A DNA stretch of 64,000 nucleotides from Cognatilysobacter bugurensis (GCF_014652095.1 NZ_BMYD01000001.1:1217466-1281465), one strand, 5' to 3'; numbered from the stretch's first letter, positions 9,026 through 17,893 are shown. Program-made: numbers and translations. The notes: generated by a model not told the origin, from the sequence alone.

Positions 9026-10513
9026 TCAAAGCAGCACGACATCGAACTGCTCCTGCGCGTACTGCTCATCCGCCTGGAAGCGGATGGACTTGCCGATGAA
9101 CTCCTCGAGCTCGGCCACGGCAGGTGACTCGTCTTCGGTGATGCGCGTGACGACCTTCGGCGATGCGATCACGAGCAACCGCTGCGCATCGAACTGGCGC
9201 ACCTGCCGCACGATCTCGCGGAACACTTCGTACGTGATTGTCTCGGCGGTCTTCAGCGTGCCGCGCCCGGCACACTCGTTGCACGGCTCGCTGAGCTGGC
9301 GTTCAAGGCTATCGGTCGTGCGCTTGCGCGTCATTTCGACGAGCCCGAGCGGCGAGAAGTCGTAGACGGTCGTCTTCGCATGATCGCGGGCGAGCGCCTT
9401 CTCGAGCTGGCGCAGCACTTGCCGCTTGTGCTCGGCGTCGGTCATGTCGATGAAGTCGATGATGATGATGCCGCCCAGATTGCGGAGCCGAAGCTGACGC
9501 GCAACCGACTGCGCAGCCTCGAGATTCGTTCTGTAGACGGTTTCCTCAAGATTGCGCTGACCGAGGAATGAACCGGTGTTCACATCGATCGTCGTCATCG
9601 CCTCGGTTTGGTCGATGACGAGGTAACCGCCCGACTTCAGCGGCACCTGTTTCTGCAGCGCGCGCTGGATCTCGTCCTCGACGCCGTACAGATCGAAGAT
9701 CGGACGCGCGCCGGTGTACGGCTCGATCTTTTCGTCGAGGCCCGGCATGTACTGCGCGGCAAACGCCTTGAGCCGGTCGCTGGTTTCACGCGAGTCCACG
9801 CGCACTTTCTCGACATCGCGACGCATGAGGTCGCGCACTGCGCGCAGCGGCAGGCTCAGGTCCTCGTAGACACAACTGCCGAGGCGCGCGCTCGCGCATC
9901 GCTGCTCGATGAGCGCCCACGCGCGGTTGAGATACGCGGTGTCCTCGGCGAGCGCTTCCTCAGGCTGGCCCTCGGCGTTCGTGCGCACGATGTAGCCGAC
10001 ATTCGCGCCCGCCGGCGCGAGCGCCCCCACGATCGTCTTGAGGCGCGAGCGCTCGGCCTCGTCCTCGATGCGGGCGGACACGCCGATCACGCGCGTGCGC
10101 GGCAGCAGCACGAGGTAGCGCGACGGAATGCTCAGCTGCGTCGTCAGCCGCGCACCCTTGCTGCCAATCGGGTCTTTCACGACCTGTACGACGATGTCCT
10201 GGCCCTCGCGCAGCAACTCGGCGATCGGGCGCGTCGGCTGCGGCGGCAGCGGTGCTTCATCGCTCTCGCCTTCGGGCACCGGCGCGGGCTTGATGATGTC
10301 CGCCGCATGCAAGAACGCCGCGCGCTCCAGCCCGATGTCGACAAACGCGGCCTGCATGCCGGGCATGACCCGCTGCACCTTGCCCTTGTAGATGTTGCCC
10401 ACCACGCCGCGACGCCAGCCGCGCTCGATGTGCAGCTCCTGCAGCATGCCGTTCTCGACCACGGCCAGGCGCGTCTCGCGCGGCGTGACGTTGACGAGGA
10501 TCTCTTCGCTCAT
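9026..10513 (-). CDS. rng: Ribonuclease G
   Basis: 495 aa. RNase G is the RNase E paralog that trims the 5' end of 16S rRNA and decays some mRNAs. The S1 RNA-binding domain (about residues 38-125) has a Pro/Glu-rich loop of about 25 residues (75-97). The catalytic aspartates are visible in ITIDVNTG-type sequence (D310) and IIIIDFIDM (D353). The zinc-link pair is CNEC (C411, C414). The protein stops soon after, lacking the RNase E degradosome scaffold. Start ATG at 10511-10513 has GGGAG about 8 bases upstream. It is 61 bp downstream of maf and leads into yhdP. Confidence 0.97.
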   Translation of the reverse strand: MSEEILVNVTPRETRLAVVENGMLQELHIERGWRRGVVGNIYKGKVQRVMPGMQAAFVDIGLERAAFLHAADIIKPAPVPEGESDEAPLPPQPTRPIAELLREGQDIVVQVVKDPIGSKGARLTTQLSIPSRYLVLLPRTRVIGVSARIEDEAERSRLKTIVGALAPAGANVGYIVRTNAEGQPEEALAEDTAYLNRAWALIEQRCASARLGSCVYEDLSLPLRAVRDLMRRDVEKVRVDSRETSDRLKAFAAQYMPGLDEKIEPYTGARPIFDLYGVEDEIQRALQKQVPLKSGGYLVIDQTEAMTTIDVNTGSFLGQRNLEETVYRTNLEAAQSVARQLRLRNLGGIIIIDFIDMTDAEHKRQVLRQLEKALARDHAKTTVYDFSPLGLVEMTRKRTTDSLERQLSEPCNECAGRGTLKTAETITYEVFREIVRQVRQFDAQRLLVIASPKVVTRITEDESPAVAELEEFIGKSIRFQADEQYAQEQFDVVLL

Positions 10514-10574
10514 GGCCCGGCTCCCTGGGCGTCGTCGTGCGCGGCGTCCTGCACGCGCTCGCCGATGCCGCGCG

Positions 10575-11156
10575 TCATGCGTCCGGCACCGCGGCGTGCG
10601 GGCCCAGCCCGGCCGCTCCCAAGAGCTGCGCGGTCTCGTAAAGCGGCAGGCCCATCACGCCCGAGTAACTGCCGGTGAGCCGACGGATGAACGCTTCGGC
10701 CGCGCCCTGGATCGCGTACGCGCCGGCCTTGCCTGCGAACTCACCCATTTCCACGTATCGGGCGATCTGCATGTCGTCGAGTGGCGCGAACGTCACCTCC
10801 GACACGGACAACGCCTGCGCAGGGGAACCTCGGCCCACGAGCGTCACCGCGGTGATCACATGGTGCGTGCGCCCGGAGAGTTCGGTGAGCATCTCGTGTG
10901 CGTCATGCGCGTCGCGCGGTTTGCCGAACACGCGTCCGCCGAGCGCCACCTCCGTATCGGAGCCGATGACGAGCCCTTCGCCCGCGAGCCCGAGCCCGGC
11001 CCCTGCCTTCTCATTGGCCACGCGGCGCACGTAGTCGAACACCGGCTCGGCTTCGCCACGGACCTCAGGAACGTCAATGTCGAGCACTTCGAACTCGACG
11101 CCCAGACGGGCGAGCAGTTCGCGGCGGCGCGGGGATTTCGAAGCGAGATAGAGCAT
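10575..11156 (-). CDS. maf: Maf-family nucleoside triphosphate pyrophosphatase
   Basis: 193 aa. Maf proteins hydrolyse dTTP/UTP or modified nucleotides to the monophosphates. Features are the N-terminal [14 protein letters not shown], the central [16 protein letters not shown] (catalytic Asp region) and the terminal [12 protein letters not shown]. The sequence [18 protein letters not shown] corresponds to the dTTP/UTP (YhdE-type) subgroup. I placed the start at the ATG just before LYLAS; upstream ATGs at 11168 and 11192 would add 4 or 12 residues and none has a convincing ribosome site. First gene of the maf-rng-yhdP-tldD run. Confidence 0.93.
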   Translation of the reverse strand: MLYLASKSPRRRELLARLGVEFEVLDIDVPEVRGEAEPVFDYVRRVANEKAGAGLGLAGEGLVIGSDTEVALGGRVFGKPRDAHDAHEMLTELSGRTHHVITAVTLVGRGSPAQALSVSEVTFAPLDDMQIARYVEMGEFAGKAGAYAIQGAAEAFIRRLTGSYSGVMGLPLYETAQLLGAAGLGPHAAVPDA

Positions 11157-11277
11157 CGTTGGAAGCATAACCCGCGCTGACTGGGCGGCCATCCAGGCAG
11201 CGGCGCTCGACCCCGGCGCGGCTCACGGCCCGTTCACTGCAACGGCCAGACCCTTCCTCGGCATCCATGGAGCGCCC

Positions 11278-12027
11278 ATGCCCCGTTCGACGCTTGCGTT
11301 GTCCCGCTTCACCCTCGCCCTTGCCCTCGGAGCCGCCGCGATGAGCACCGTCCACGCGCAGGCGCCCGCCGGCGCCGCGTCCCACACCGCGTCGGCCCAG
11401 GGAACGCTGTTGTCGGTGTCGGCCCAAGCGGAAGCGCGCCGCACGCCGGACCTCGCCACAGTGTCGGCCGGCGTCGTCACCGAGGCAGCGGATGCGAACG
11501 CGGCGATGCGGGCGAATGCCGAGCGCATGCAGCAGGTCGTCGATGCGATCCGCAAGGCCGGCATCGAGCCGCGCGACGTGCAGACCGGTGGCATCACGCT
11601 CAATCCGCAGTACCGCTATGCCGAGAACGCGCCGCCGGCGATCACCGGCTACCAGGCCAGCAACACGGTCAACGTGACCGTGCGCGAGCTTGCCCGTCTC
11701 GGAAAGATCCTTGATGCGCTTGTGGCCACGGGTGCCAACCAGATCCACGGCCCGACGTTCGACATCGCCGATCGCGAGCCCGCGCTCGACGAAGCGCGTC
11801 GCAATGCGCTGAAGCAGGCCCGTGCACGCGCCGACATGTACGCGCAGTCGCTCGGACTGCAGGTGCGTCGCATCGTCAGCATCAGCGAGGGCGCCCGCAT
11901 CGACATGCCGGGCCCGATGCCGATGGCCGGCATGCGCATGGAAAAGGCGATGGCCGACACGCCGGTCGCGCCCGGCGAAAACGTACTGACGGCGAACCTC
12001 GACGTCGTCTTCGAACTTGGACAATGA
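11278..12027 (+). CDS. Secreted SIMPL-domain (DUF541) protein
   Basis: 249 aa. A cleavable signal peptide is clear (residues 1-27, ending STVHA-QA). The mature part is a SIMPL domain: SVSAQAEARRTPDLATVSAGV at the start, MRANAERMQQVVDAIRKAGI, GITLNPQYRY, and the DEARRNALKQARARADMYA helix. SIMPL proteins are periplasmic or outer-membrane proteins of ill-defined function; some members affect oxidative-stress tolerance. The C-terminal quarter has a Met/Pro-rich loop (PGPMPMAGMRMEKAM). It overlaps the next small ORF by 4 bp (ATGA), so they are probably co-translated. Confidence 0.9.
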   Translation: MPRSTLALSRFTLALALGAAAMSTVHAQAPAGAASHTASAQGTLLSVSAQAEARRTPDLATVSAGVVTEAADANAAMRANAERMQQVVDAIRKAGIEPRDVQTGGITLNPQYRYAENAPPAITGYQASNTVNVTVRELARLGKILDALVATGANQIHGPTFDIADREPALDEARRNALKQARARADMYAQSLGLQVRRIVSISEGARIDMPGPMPMAGMRMEKAMADTPVAPGENVLTANLDVVFELGQ

Positions 12028-12242
12028 CCATGAATCTCCCCGACCGCGACGCCCCACCCGCTGCCGATCCACGCCCCGGCCATAACCCCGGCTACGACGA
12101 GACACATCCGCGCGATGCCGGCGATGTGCGCGCCGCCGAAGATCGCCTCGATGCGCGCGGCGCGAAGGACGGCCGCCTGCCGAATCCCGACGTCGGCGGA
12201 CTGACGCGCGACCCGGAAGTCACGCCTGACCCTGCGGACTGA
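12024..12242 (+). CDS. Small Asp/Pro-rich hypothetical protein
   Basis: 72 aa, or 70 if the second ATG at 12030 is used. It begins inside the stop of the SIMPL gene (ATGA overlap), which favours real, coupled translation. The composition is extreme: rich in Asp, Pro, Arg and Gly with almost no hydrophobic residues, so it is predicted to be disordered and soluble. A loose repeat of DPRPGHNPG, PDVGGLTRDPE and VTPDPAD is visible. I recognise no family and propose no function. Confidence 0.55.
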   Translation: MTMNLPDRDAPPAADPRPGHNPGYDETHPRDAGDVRAAEDRLDARGAKDGRLPNPDVGGLTRDPEVTPDPAD

Positions 12243-12252
12243 CATGTCGGTG

Positions 12253-12280
12253 GCACGCCCGGCGTCAGTGCCGGGCGTGC
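12253..12280 (+). terminator. Strong hairpin after the SIMPL/small-ORF pair
   Basis: An 11-bp perfect GC stem (12253-12263 with 12270-12280) and a 6-base loop begin 11 bp after the stop at 12242. There is no T-run afterwards, so it could be a stabilising 3' end rather than an intrinsic terminator. Confidence 0.5.
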
Positions 12281-12573
12281 GTGCTTGATCGGCGCACCGC
12301 TGCTCCCGCGCAAAGCGGCGACAAGCAGTTGCATATCGCTCGCGCGAAATGCGCTTCGTAGCTCGCGTGGGCTTCTCGCTCGATGGCTTAGCGCACGACG
12401 TTGCTCCGCGCCGCCAACCTGCGCCTGACGCAGTGTGCAGTGACGCACGGACCCGGCACGATGCCGCGCGTGCCTCCCGCACCGCGCCCCGGCCCCCACG
12501 AAAAAAACCTGCAACCAACCCCGCAGCGCGCACTCGCGCGTTCGAGTCCTTACACGACCCGCGGAGGTGTTGC
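12281..12573 (+). other. Noncoding stretch before the TonB-like gene
   Basis: No gene is supported here. A frame open from 12349 reads into the TonB-like gene, but its translation is low-complexity Arg/Pro and the true start at 12574 has a perfect ribosome site. Otherwise I see only an A-run (CGAAAAAAACC) near 12500. Confidence 0.5.
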
Positions 12574-13260
12574 ATGGCTCACACGCTGTTCCGACCGACC
12601 CAACCGAACCGTCCCCAGCCGCTCGACGCCACGCGCATCGGGGCCGAGACCGGCACCATCGCGATCAACGCAGTGCTGTTGTTGGTGTTGCTCGCCCCGG
12701 TGGCGCCGCGCCTCGTCGAACATGCGGCGCCCCGCGATCCCGACGTGATCTTCGTCCGACCCGTCGAGCCGCGGCCCGCGGTCCCGGCGCCGACGCTGCC
12801 CGTGACCACGACGCCGCCCAAGGCTGCCGAGGCGTCGAAGCAGCAGCCCCAAAAGGCCGTGGATGCCGCACCGCCGACGGACCTGATCGAGCCCGCGCCC
12901 GGCGACATCGCAATCGACCCGCCGATTCTGAATCCGGTCGGCACCGGCGAGCGAATCATCGCGCCCGAACCGTCCGCCGATCCGGGCGCGTCGCTGCAGG
13001 CGCTCGCGGCGCCACCGCCGCCCTACCCGCGCGAGGCGATCCGCGATCGTCTCGAGGGCACGGTCGTACTCGACGTGCACGTCGATGCCCACGGGCGCCC
13101 GACGAACGTGGAGGTCTTTTCGAGCAGCGGACACCGCGCACTCGACCGCGCCGCCGAGCGACAGGTGCTGCGCGCGTGGCGTTTCCGCCCCGCAATGCAG
13201 GACGGCCGCGCCGTGCCAGCGCTGGGTCGCGTGCCGGTGTCGTTCGTGCTCGGCGAATGA
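12574..13260 (+). CDS. TonB-like energy-transducer protein
   Basis: 228 aa. Layout is a short N-terminus, one membrane anchor (about residues 26-46), a Pro/Lys/Ala-rich periplasmic spacer (about 60-145) and a C-terminal TonB domain (about 148-228) starting PPPPYPREAIRDRLEG, with the V-x-V-x-S-S-G-H-x-x-LD core and final RVPVSFVL. TonB proteins pass proton-motive force to outer-membrane receptors. The start is fixed by GGAGGT 5 bases upstream; the longer frame from 12349 is not credible. No exbB/exbD or receptor gene is next to it, so it may be an orphan TonB or a structural TonB-C protein. Confidence 0.9.
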   Translation: MAHTLFRPTQPNRPQPLDATRIGAETGTIAINAVLLLVLLAPVAPRLVEHAAPRDPDVIFVRPVEPRPAVPAPTLPVTTTPPKAAEASKQQPQKAVDAAPPTDLIEPAPGDIAIDPPILNPVGTGERIIAPEPSADPGASLQALAAPPPPYPREAIRDRLEGTVVLDVHVDAHGRPTNVEVFSSSGHRALDRAAERQVLRAWRFRPAMQDGRAVPALGRVPVSFVLGE

Positions 13261-13266
13261 GTCCGC

Positions 13267-13298
13267 GCCGTGCGGAGCTGCCTTGTGCTCCGCACGGC
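13267..13298 (+). terminator. Hairpin after the TonB-like gene
   Basis: A 12-bp stem (13267-13278 with 13287-13298, core CCGTGCGGAG / CTCCGCACGG) starts 7 bp after the stop at 13260. No T-run follows; a weak or factor-assisted terminator is likely. Confidence 0.5.
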
Positions 13299-13501
13299 CT
13301 GGGGTCCCATCGCGGTTGCCATGGACCGGCGAGTGCGCCGTTTGCGCAGCGCCCTGTTCATGAGTTGCCCATGCTCGCGCTTCCAGACCCGAAACTGCGA
13401 CGTCGCGCACCGTACAACCGCTGCAGCCGTTCGGAAATCGCGCGGCAGGCTCCTCCGCTGAAAAAACAGTCGCCGACGATGCACTCACGCCTTGTTCGGG
13501 T

Positions 13502-14197
13502 TTGCCTCTCGTGCTCCACCGTCGACTCGCTTTCGCTTTCGCCGCTGCGCTGCTCGCCCTGCCGACGGCCGTGTTCGCCGCCGGCGCGTTCACGTCTCCG
13601 AATGCGTACCCGACCGACGCCACGGTCGAGTACGACTCGGTCGACCGCACGGTGCGCGTGCGAGGTCCGATTGGGCCGCGCTTCGAGCCGCAGCTGCGCG
13701 CCGTGCTCGCCGCACATCCGGACGCCCAGCGCGTGGACGTCCGCAGCCCCGGCGGGATGCGCCGTCAGGCGCTGCGCGCGGCGGAACTGCTCAACGAACG
13801 CCAACTCCCGGTCCGCATCACGGGCCGCTGCGCGAGCGCCTGCGCGCTGCTGTGGGCGGCCGTCGACGCACGCGAGATGACCGCCGGCTCGCGCCTGGGG
13901 CTGCATCGCAGCCGCTTGGTCGGGCCGCTCGTGTTTCCGGACGCGATCGCCCAGCAGATCAACGCGCACAACGACCGCGAGACCGATGCCGTGCTGCGCA
14001 AGGCGGGCTTTCCCGAACACGTCGTCGTGGCCGGCAGCGCCACGCCATCGAACTCGATGAGCTGGTTTGCCGCCGACGAGCTGCAGCGCGAAGGCGTGCC
14101 GTTCGTGCTTCATGCACCGCTGCGTGGCGTGGCTCCGACGATCGTCGCAGTGCAGGCGACCGTCGCTGACGAGCCGTCGGGTGTGACGCAGCAGTAA
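13502..14197 (+). CDS. Secreted ClpP/crotonase-like protein (COG3904 type)
   Basis: 231 aa. Signal peptide at residues 1-27 (hydrophobic core, then FAAG). The rest resembles the ClpP-fold periplasmic family COG3904: VDVRSPGGMRRQALRAAELL (a ClpP-like SPGG loop near residue 82), then TGRCASACALLW with a candidate catalytic Ser112 between Cys110 and Cys114, and LGLHRS with a candidate His135. Whether it is a protease is not shown. The start is uncertain: TTG at 13502 or GTG at 13511, neither with a good ribosome site; both retain the signal peptide. No related neighbour. Confidence 0.75.
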   Translation: MPLVLHRRLAFAFAAALLALPTAVFAAGAFTSPNAYPTDATVEYDSVDRTVRVRGPIGPRFEPQLRAVLAAHPDAQRVDVRSPGGMRRQALRAAELLNERQLPVRITGRCASACALLWAAVDAREMTAGSRLGLHRSRLVGPLVFPDAIAQQINAHNDRETDAVLRKAGFPEHVVVAGSATPSNSMSWFAADELQREGVPFVLHAPLRGVAPTIVAVQATVADEPSGVTQQ

Positions 14198-14394
14198 GCG
14201 CTCCGATCGGAAGCCCGTATTCCAGCCGTTGCTTCATCGCGCTGCCAGGCGATCGCTGACCGGACGAACGTTGCCTCGGCTTTAGCGTGCGCGCCTCCCG
14301 TGAACGTTCTCAGTGGCTACAGCGGGTGTCCTGCACTGCCGCACTCCACTGCCCGCGGCGCGTCTCGACATCCTTCCTATGGAACGTCCCCGCG

Positions 14395-14865
14395 TCAGGC
14401 GCGGTGGTACGGATGGTTCGCGAGCAGCGCCGCCGCACGATAGAGCTGCTCTGCCGCGACGAGCCGCACCAGCATGTGCGGCAGCGTGAGCGGGCCGAGC
14501 GACCAGTGCTCGTCGGCACGCGCGAGCACGTCGGGCGCATGCCCCTCGGGCCCACCGATGAGCAGCGCGAGATCGCGCCCCTGTGTTCTCCAATGCTCAA
14601 GCCGCTGCGCGAGCTGCTCCGATGACCACGTTTTGCCGCGCCCGTCGAGCGCCACGACGGTGGCCTGTTTCGGCAATGCGGCCAGCACGCGCGCGCCCTC
14701 ATCGGCCGTCGCGCGCGCAGCATCCCGCCCCTTTCCGCGCACGCCGGGTTCGATCTCGACCAGGTCGAGCGGCAGCCAGTGCGAGAGGCGTTTGCGGTAT
14801 TCGCCGAAGCCGTCGGCCACCCAGGCCGGCGCGCGTTCGCCGACGGCGATGAGTCGGGCTTTCAT
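14395..14865 (-). CDS. rlmH: 23S rRNA pseudouridine-1915 N3-methyltransferase RlmH
   Basis: 156 aa, normal length. RlmH is a SPOUT methyltransferase acting on pseudouridine 1915 in helix 69 of assembled 70S ribosomes. The SAM-binding knot is visible: VALDGRGKTWSSEQLA (about 69-84), LALLIGGPEGH (about 99-109) and the C-terminal LTLPHMLVRLVAAEQLYRA with the final HPYHRA. In relatives rlmH directly follows rsfS; here a forward phoX-like gene separates them. Confidence 0.97.
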   Translation of the reverse strand: MKARLIAVGERAPAWVADGFGEYRKRLSHWLPLDLVEIEPGVRGKGRDAARATADEGARVLAALPKQATVVALDGRGKTWSSEQLAQRLEHWRTQGRDLALLIGGPEGHAPDVLARADEHWSLGPLTLPHMLVRLVAAEQLYRAAALLANHPYHRA

Positions 14866-14972
14866 GACGCGATGGTACCGGCGTGCCTTCCGGCTGACAC
14901 ATGCGCGTCATGGCGCAGTTATGCACGCGTCCTAGGGTCGCGGCTTCCCCCAGCCGCTGGAGTCGTACCCTC

Positions 14973-16514
14973 ATGGACACGCTCGACCTCTCCCGCCGCC
15001 AGGTGCTCAAGGGCAGCGCCGCTGCCGTCGCGATCGGCACCATTGGCAGCCTGACCGGCCTGCACGCGAACCAGGCGCGCGCCGCGACCGGCGACGCCTC
15101 GCGCCTCGCCCCGATCCCGAGCCCCTACGGCCCGCTTTCGCCCGTCGCCGACCGCACCACCGGCCTGCCCCTGCTGCAGTTGCCGCCCGGCTTCAGCTAC
15201 CAGTCGTTCGGCTGGACGGGCGATGCGATGGCGGACGGCCGCCCCTGCCCTGGCCGCCACGACGGCATGGCGGTGATGGGCAACACCACGCGCGGGCGCG
15301 CGCCGTTCGTGCTGCAGGGGCGCGGCCGCGGCGCCGAGCTCGTGCTGATCCGTAATCACGAAGTGGGCGCGGGCACGCCGATCCAGGCGCCCGGCATGTA
15401 CGACACCGGCGACCTCGGCGGCGGCCGCTTAGCCGGCGGTGGCACCACCACGCTGTACTGGCGCGACGGCGAGTTCCGCGCGATGGAAGCCAGCCTTGGC
15501 GGCACGCTCGTGAACTGCGCGGGCGGCCTCACGCCTTGGGGCACCTGGTTGACCTGCGAAGAGATCAAGACCGATCTCGTTTCAAGCACGGGCCGCAAGC
15601 ACGGCTATGTGTTCGAAGTGCACCCCGACGCGGAACGCACCACCGGCCGCCCGCTCGTCGCGCTCGGCCGTTTCAGCCACGAAGCCGTCGCGATCGACCC
15701 GCACACCGGCGTCGTCTACCTGACCGAGGACGACCGCAACAAGTCCGGCCTCTATCGCTTCATCCCGAACGACCGCGTCGGCCGCCCCGGCTCGCTCGAA
15801 AACGGCGGCCGCTTGCAGGCCGCGCGCGTGCGTGGACGTCCGAACGCCGACCTCACGGTGGCGACGATCGGCATGGAAGTCGCGCTCGAGTGGGTCGACA
15901 TCGCCGATCCCGATCTCGGCCCGATCCCGTCAGGCGGCGCCGTGCCGGACGTATCGCCCACCGACACGCTCAGCGGCCCGTTCGCGCAGGCCTGGGCCGA
16001 CGGTGCGTTGCGCATGGCACGCGGCGAAGGCATCTGGTACTCAAACGGCAAGATGTTCATCGTCGACACCGCGACCGGCGTGGACGCGACCGGCCGCAAG
16101 GGCCGCGGCAACGGCGCTGTGTGGGTGCTCGACGTGCGTACGCAGCGCATGCACGCGCTGTTCGTGAGCGGCAACCAGCTCGCGGCGCACAACCCGGACA
16201 ACGTCACCGTGAGCCCGCGCGGCGGCGTGGTGCTCTGCGAAGACGGCGGCGAGAGCCCCGACCAGTACGGCCCGGGTTCGCGCCTCATCGGCCTCACGCG
16301 CAGCGGCGAATCGTTCTGGCTCGCCAAGAACAACATCGCGCTGACGAACACCGAGATCGCTCGCGCGGGCAAGACGGTGGCCGAGGGCGACTACCGCAGC
16401 AACGAGTTCTGCGGCGCGTGCTGGGATCCGTTTGGCCGCACGCTGTTCGTCAATGTGCAGACGCCAGGCGTCACGCTCGCGATCACGGGCCCTTGGTTGC
16501 ACGGACCGCTGTAA
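14973..16514 (+). CDS. Tat-exported PhoX-like (DUF839) protein
   Basis: 513 aa. The N-terminus carries a twin-arginine signal, SRRQVLKGSAAAVAIG (residues 7-22). The body matches the DUF839/PhoX family, Ca/Fe-dependent phosphatases and relatives: GGTLVNCAGGLTPWGTWLTCEE (about 177-198), GRFSHEAVAIDPHTGVVYLTEDD (about 230-252) and DNVTVSPRGGVVLCEDGG near 410-427. The Cys in LTCEE and the ENxxxxxxGxxxxxED-like acidic clusters fit metal binding. The start at 14973 precedes the Tat motif and has GGAG upstream; an upstream ATG at 14901 is unlikely. It is an isolated forward gene inside an otherwise reverse block. Confidence 0.88.
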   Translation: MDTLDLSRRQVLKGSAAAVAIGTIGSLTGLHANQARAATGDASRLAPIPSPYGPLSPVADRTTGLPLLQLPPGFSYQSFGWTGDAMADGRPCPGRHDGMAVMGNTTRGRAPFVLQGRGRGAELVLIRNHEVGAGTPIQAPGMYDTGDLGGGRLAGGGTTTLYWRDGEFRAMEASLGGTLVNCAGGLTPWGTWLTCEEIKTDLVSSTGRKHGYVFEVHPDAERTTGRPLVALGRFSHEAVAIDPHTGVVYLTEDDRNKSGLYRFIPNDRVGRPGSLENGGRLQAARVRGRPNADLTVATIGMEVALEWVDIADPDLGPIPSGGAVPDVSPTDTLSGPFAQAWADGALRMARGEGIWYSNGKMFIVDTATGVDATGRKGRGNGAVWVLDVRTQRMHALFVSGNQLAAHNPDNVTVSPRGGVVLCEDGGESPDQYGPGSRLIGLTRSGESFWLAKNNIALTNTEIARAGKTVAEGDYRSNEFCGACWDPFGRTLFVNVQTPGVTLAITGPWLHGPL

Positions 16515-16590
16515 GCAACCCCGCGTCTCCGCCACGGACGGCGGGGCACGCGGAGCGCACGCGGCCAACGCGTTGCGCGGACTACAAAAA

Positions 16591-16613
16591 ACGGCGCCCT
16601 CGGGCGCCGTTTC
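16591..16613. terminator. Bidirectional terminator between phoX-like gene and rsfS
   Basis: An 8-bp GC stem (16591-16598 with 16603-16610) with a CTCG loop is preceded by AAAAA and followed by TTT, so it can stop transcription of the forward phoX-like gene and of the reverse rsfS operon. Confidence 0.8.
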
Positions 16614-16641
16614 CGTTCATGCCTCAGCACGATGCGTCGAC

Positions 16642-17172
16642 TCAGCGGCGAGCGTCGTCCGCGTCGTTGTCGGCATCGCCATCGAATTCGAACTCGTCGG
16701 TCTCGCCGTCGAGATCCTCATCGTCGCCGTCGTCGAACGAGGCACGCGCTTCGCGGCCACGGCTGTCGTCGCCGTACTCGTCCATGTCCTCCGGCGGCTG
16801 GTCGCCGACGGTCCACAGCCGCTCGAGCGCATAGAACTCACGCACGCGGGGCAGCATGACGTGGACGATGACGTCGCCGAGGTCGACAAGCACCCATTCG
16901 GCTTCGCGCTCGCCTTCGACACCGAGCGGCATCACGTCGAGGTTCTTCGCGAACTTCACGACTTCGTCCGCGATCGACTTGACGTGCCGCGTCGACGTGC
17001 CCGAGGCGATCACCATGTAGTCGGTGACGCTGCTCTTGCCGCGCACATCGATCTCGACGATGTCCTTCGCCTTGAGGTTGTCCACGGCGCCGTGCACGGT
17101 GCGGAGCAACTCGTCGAGCGAGGGCGGCGGACTCGGCATCCGGGTCTTGATGACGTGGGCTTGGCTGGTCAA
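16642..17172 (-). CDS. rsfS: Ribosomal silencing factor RsfS with acidic tail
   Basis: 176 aa. RsfS binds L14 and blocks subunit joining in stationary phase. Residues 17-125 hold the family core: DIVEIDVRGKSSVTDYMVIA, GTSTRHVKSIADEVV, EGEREAEWVLVDLGDVIVHV and FYALERLW. Residues 127-176 are an added tail in which about half of the residues are Asp or Glu. The usual core protein is about 105-120 aa. The start is a TTG (17170-17172) without a ribosome site; it keeps TSQAHVIKT, which looks like the N-terminus of relatives as I recall it. An ATG at 17137-17139 would remove 11 residues. Last gene of the leuS-lptE-holA-nadD-rsfS operon. Confidence 0.95.
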   Translation of the reverse strand: MTSQAHVIKTRMPSPPPSLDELLRTVHGAVDNLKAKDIVEIDVRGKSSVTDYMVIASGTSTRHVKSIADEVVKFAKNLDVMPLGVEGEREAEWVLVDLGDVIVHVMLPRVREFYALERLWTVGDQPPEDMDEYGDDSRGREARASFDDGDDEDLDGETDEFEFDGDADNDADDARR

Positions 17173-17203
17173 GGGCGGGCTCGTGCGTGGTTGATGTTAA
17201 AAA

Positions 17204-17893
17204 TTATACCGGTGCCGATGCTGCGCCCGGGTTTGCATACAGTCGGTGACGATCGATGTACGCCGCGACCTCGGGCGGCAGCCTCGCATGCGACGCGTTA
17301 CCGCTGCGAATCGCCTCTCGCACGCGTGTAGCGGACACATCCGCGAGCGGCTGCCGCAGCCGCAGGACGCGCCCGGCCGGTGATGCATGGAGGTCAGCGG
17401 CCTCAGCCGTGATCCGCGTTGCCACTTCGGCGGCCAGCTCAGCCGGCTGCCGCTCGTCGAGCGGATACCCCTCACGCTCGGCCACGACGAAGTGGGCCAG
17501 ATCGAAGAGCGCCTGCCAGTGTTTCCACTCGGGCAACGCGACAAAGCTATCCGCCCCGACGAGCAGCGCGACCGGCCGCAGCGGCCCGATCGATTCGCGC
17601 AGCGCGTGCAGCGTATCGACCGTGTACGACCGCCCTTCGCGCTCGAGCTCACGGCGATCGACGACCAGCGCGCGATCACCCGCGACGGCCATTTCGAGCA
17701 TGCGTGCGCGATGGGCTGCGCCTGCACCCGGAGGCGACCGATGCGGAGGATCCGCGGCCGGCATCAGGTGCACGCTCACACCGAGCGCGGCGTGTGCAGC
17801 GTGCGCGATCGCGAGATGACCCAAGTGCACAGGGTCGAACGTGCCGCCGTAGAGCAGCAGCAGGCCTTGCGTGCTCGAACCGCCAGCGTTCAA
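17204..17893 (-). CDS. nadD: Nicotinate-nucleotide adenylyltransferase NadD
   Basis: 229 aa from the chosen TTG. NadD converts nicotinate mononucleotide and ATP to deamido-NAD in NAD synthesis. The nucleotidyltransferase signature GGTFDPVHLGH is near the N-terminus and the SATRVREAIRSG motif (ISSTxxR type) near the C-terminus; LLVGADSFVALPEW lies between. The start is inferred: the TTG at 17891-17893 overlaps the TGA of holA (TTGA), implying coupling; an upstream in-frame start at 17962 would run deep into holA and give a low-complexity Arg-rich leader. Confidence 0.93.
   Translation of the reverse strand: MNAGGSSTQGLLLLYGGTFDPVHLGHLAIAHAAHAALGVSVHLMPAADPPHRSPPGAGAAHRARMLEMAVAGDRALVVDRRELEREGRSYTVDTLHALRESIGPLRPVALLVGADSFVALPEWKHWQALFDLAHFVVAEREGYPLDERQPAELAAEVATRITAEAADLHASPAGRVLRLRQPLADVSATRVREAIRSGNASHARLPPEVAAYIDRHRLYANPGAASAPV

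Noticed and set aside
7406-9127. Long forward frame opposite yhdP
   Set aside because: Same effect. The translation is Arg/His/Gln-rich with no domain.
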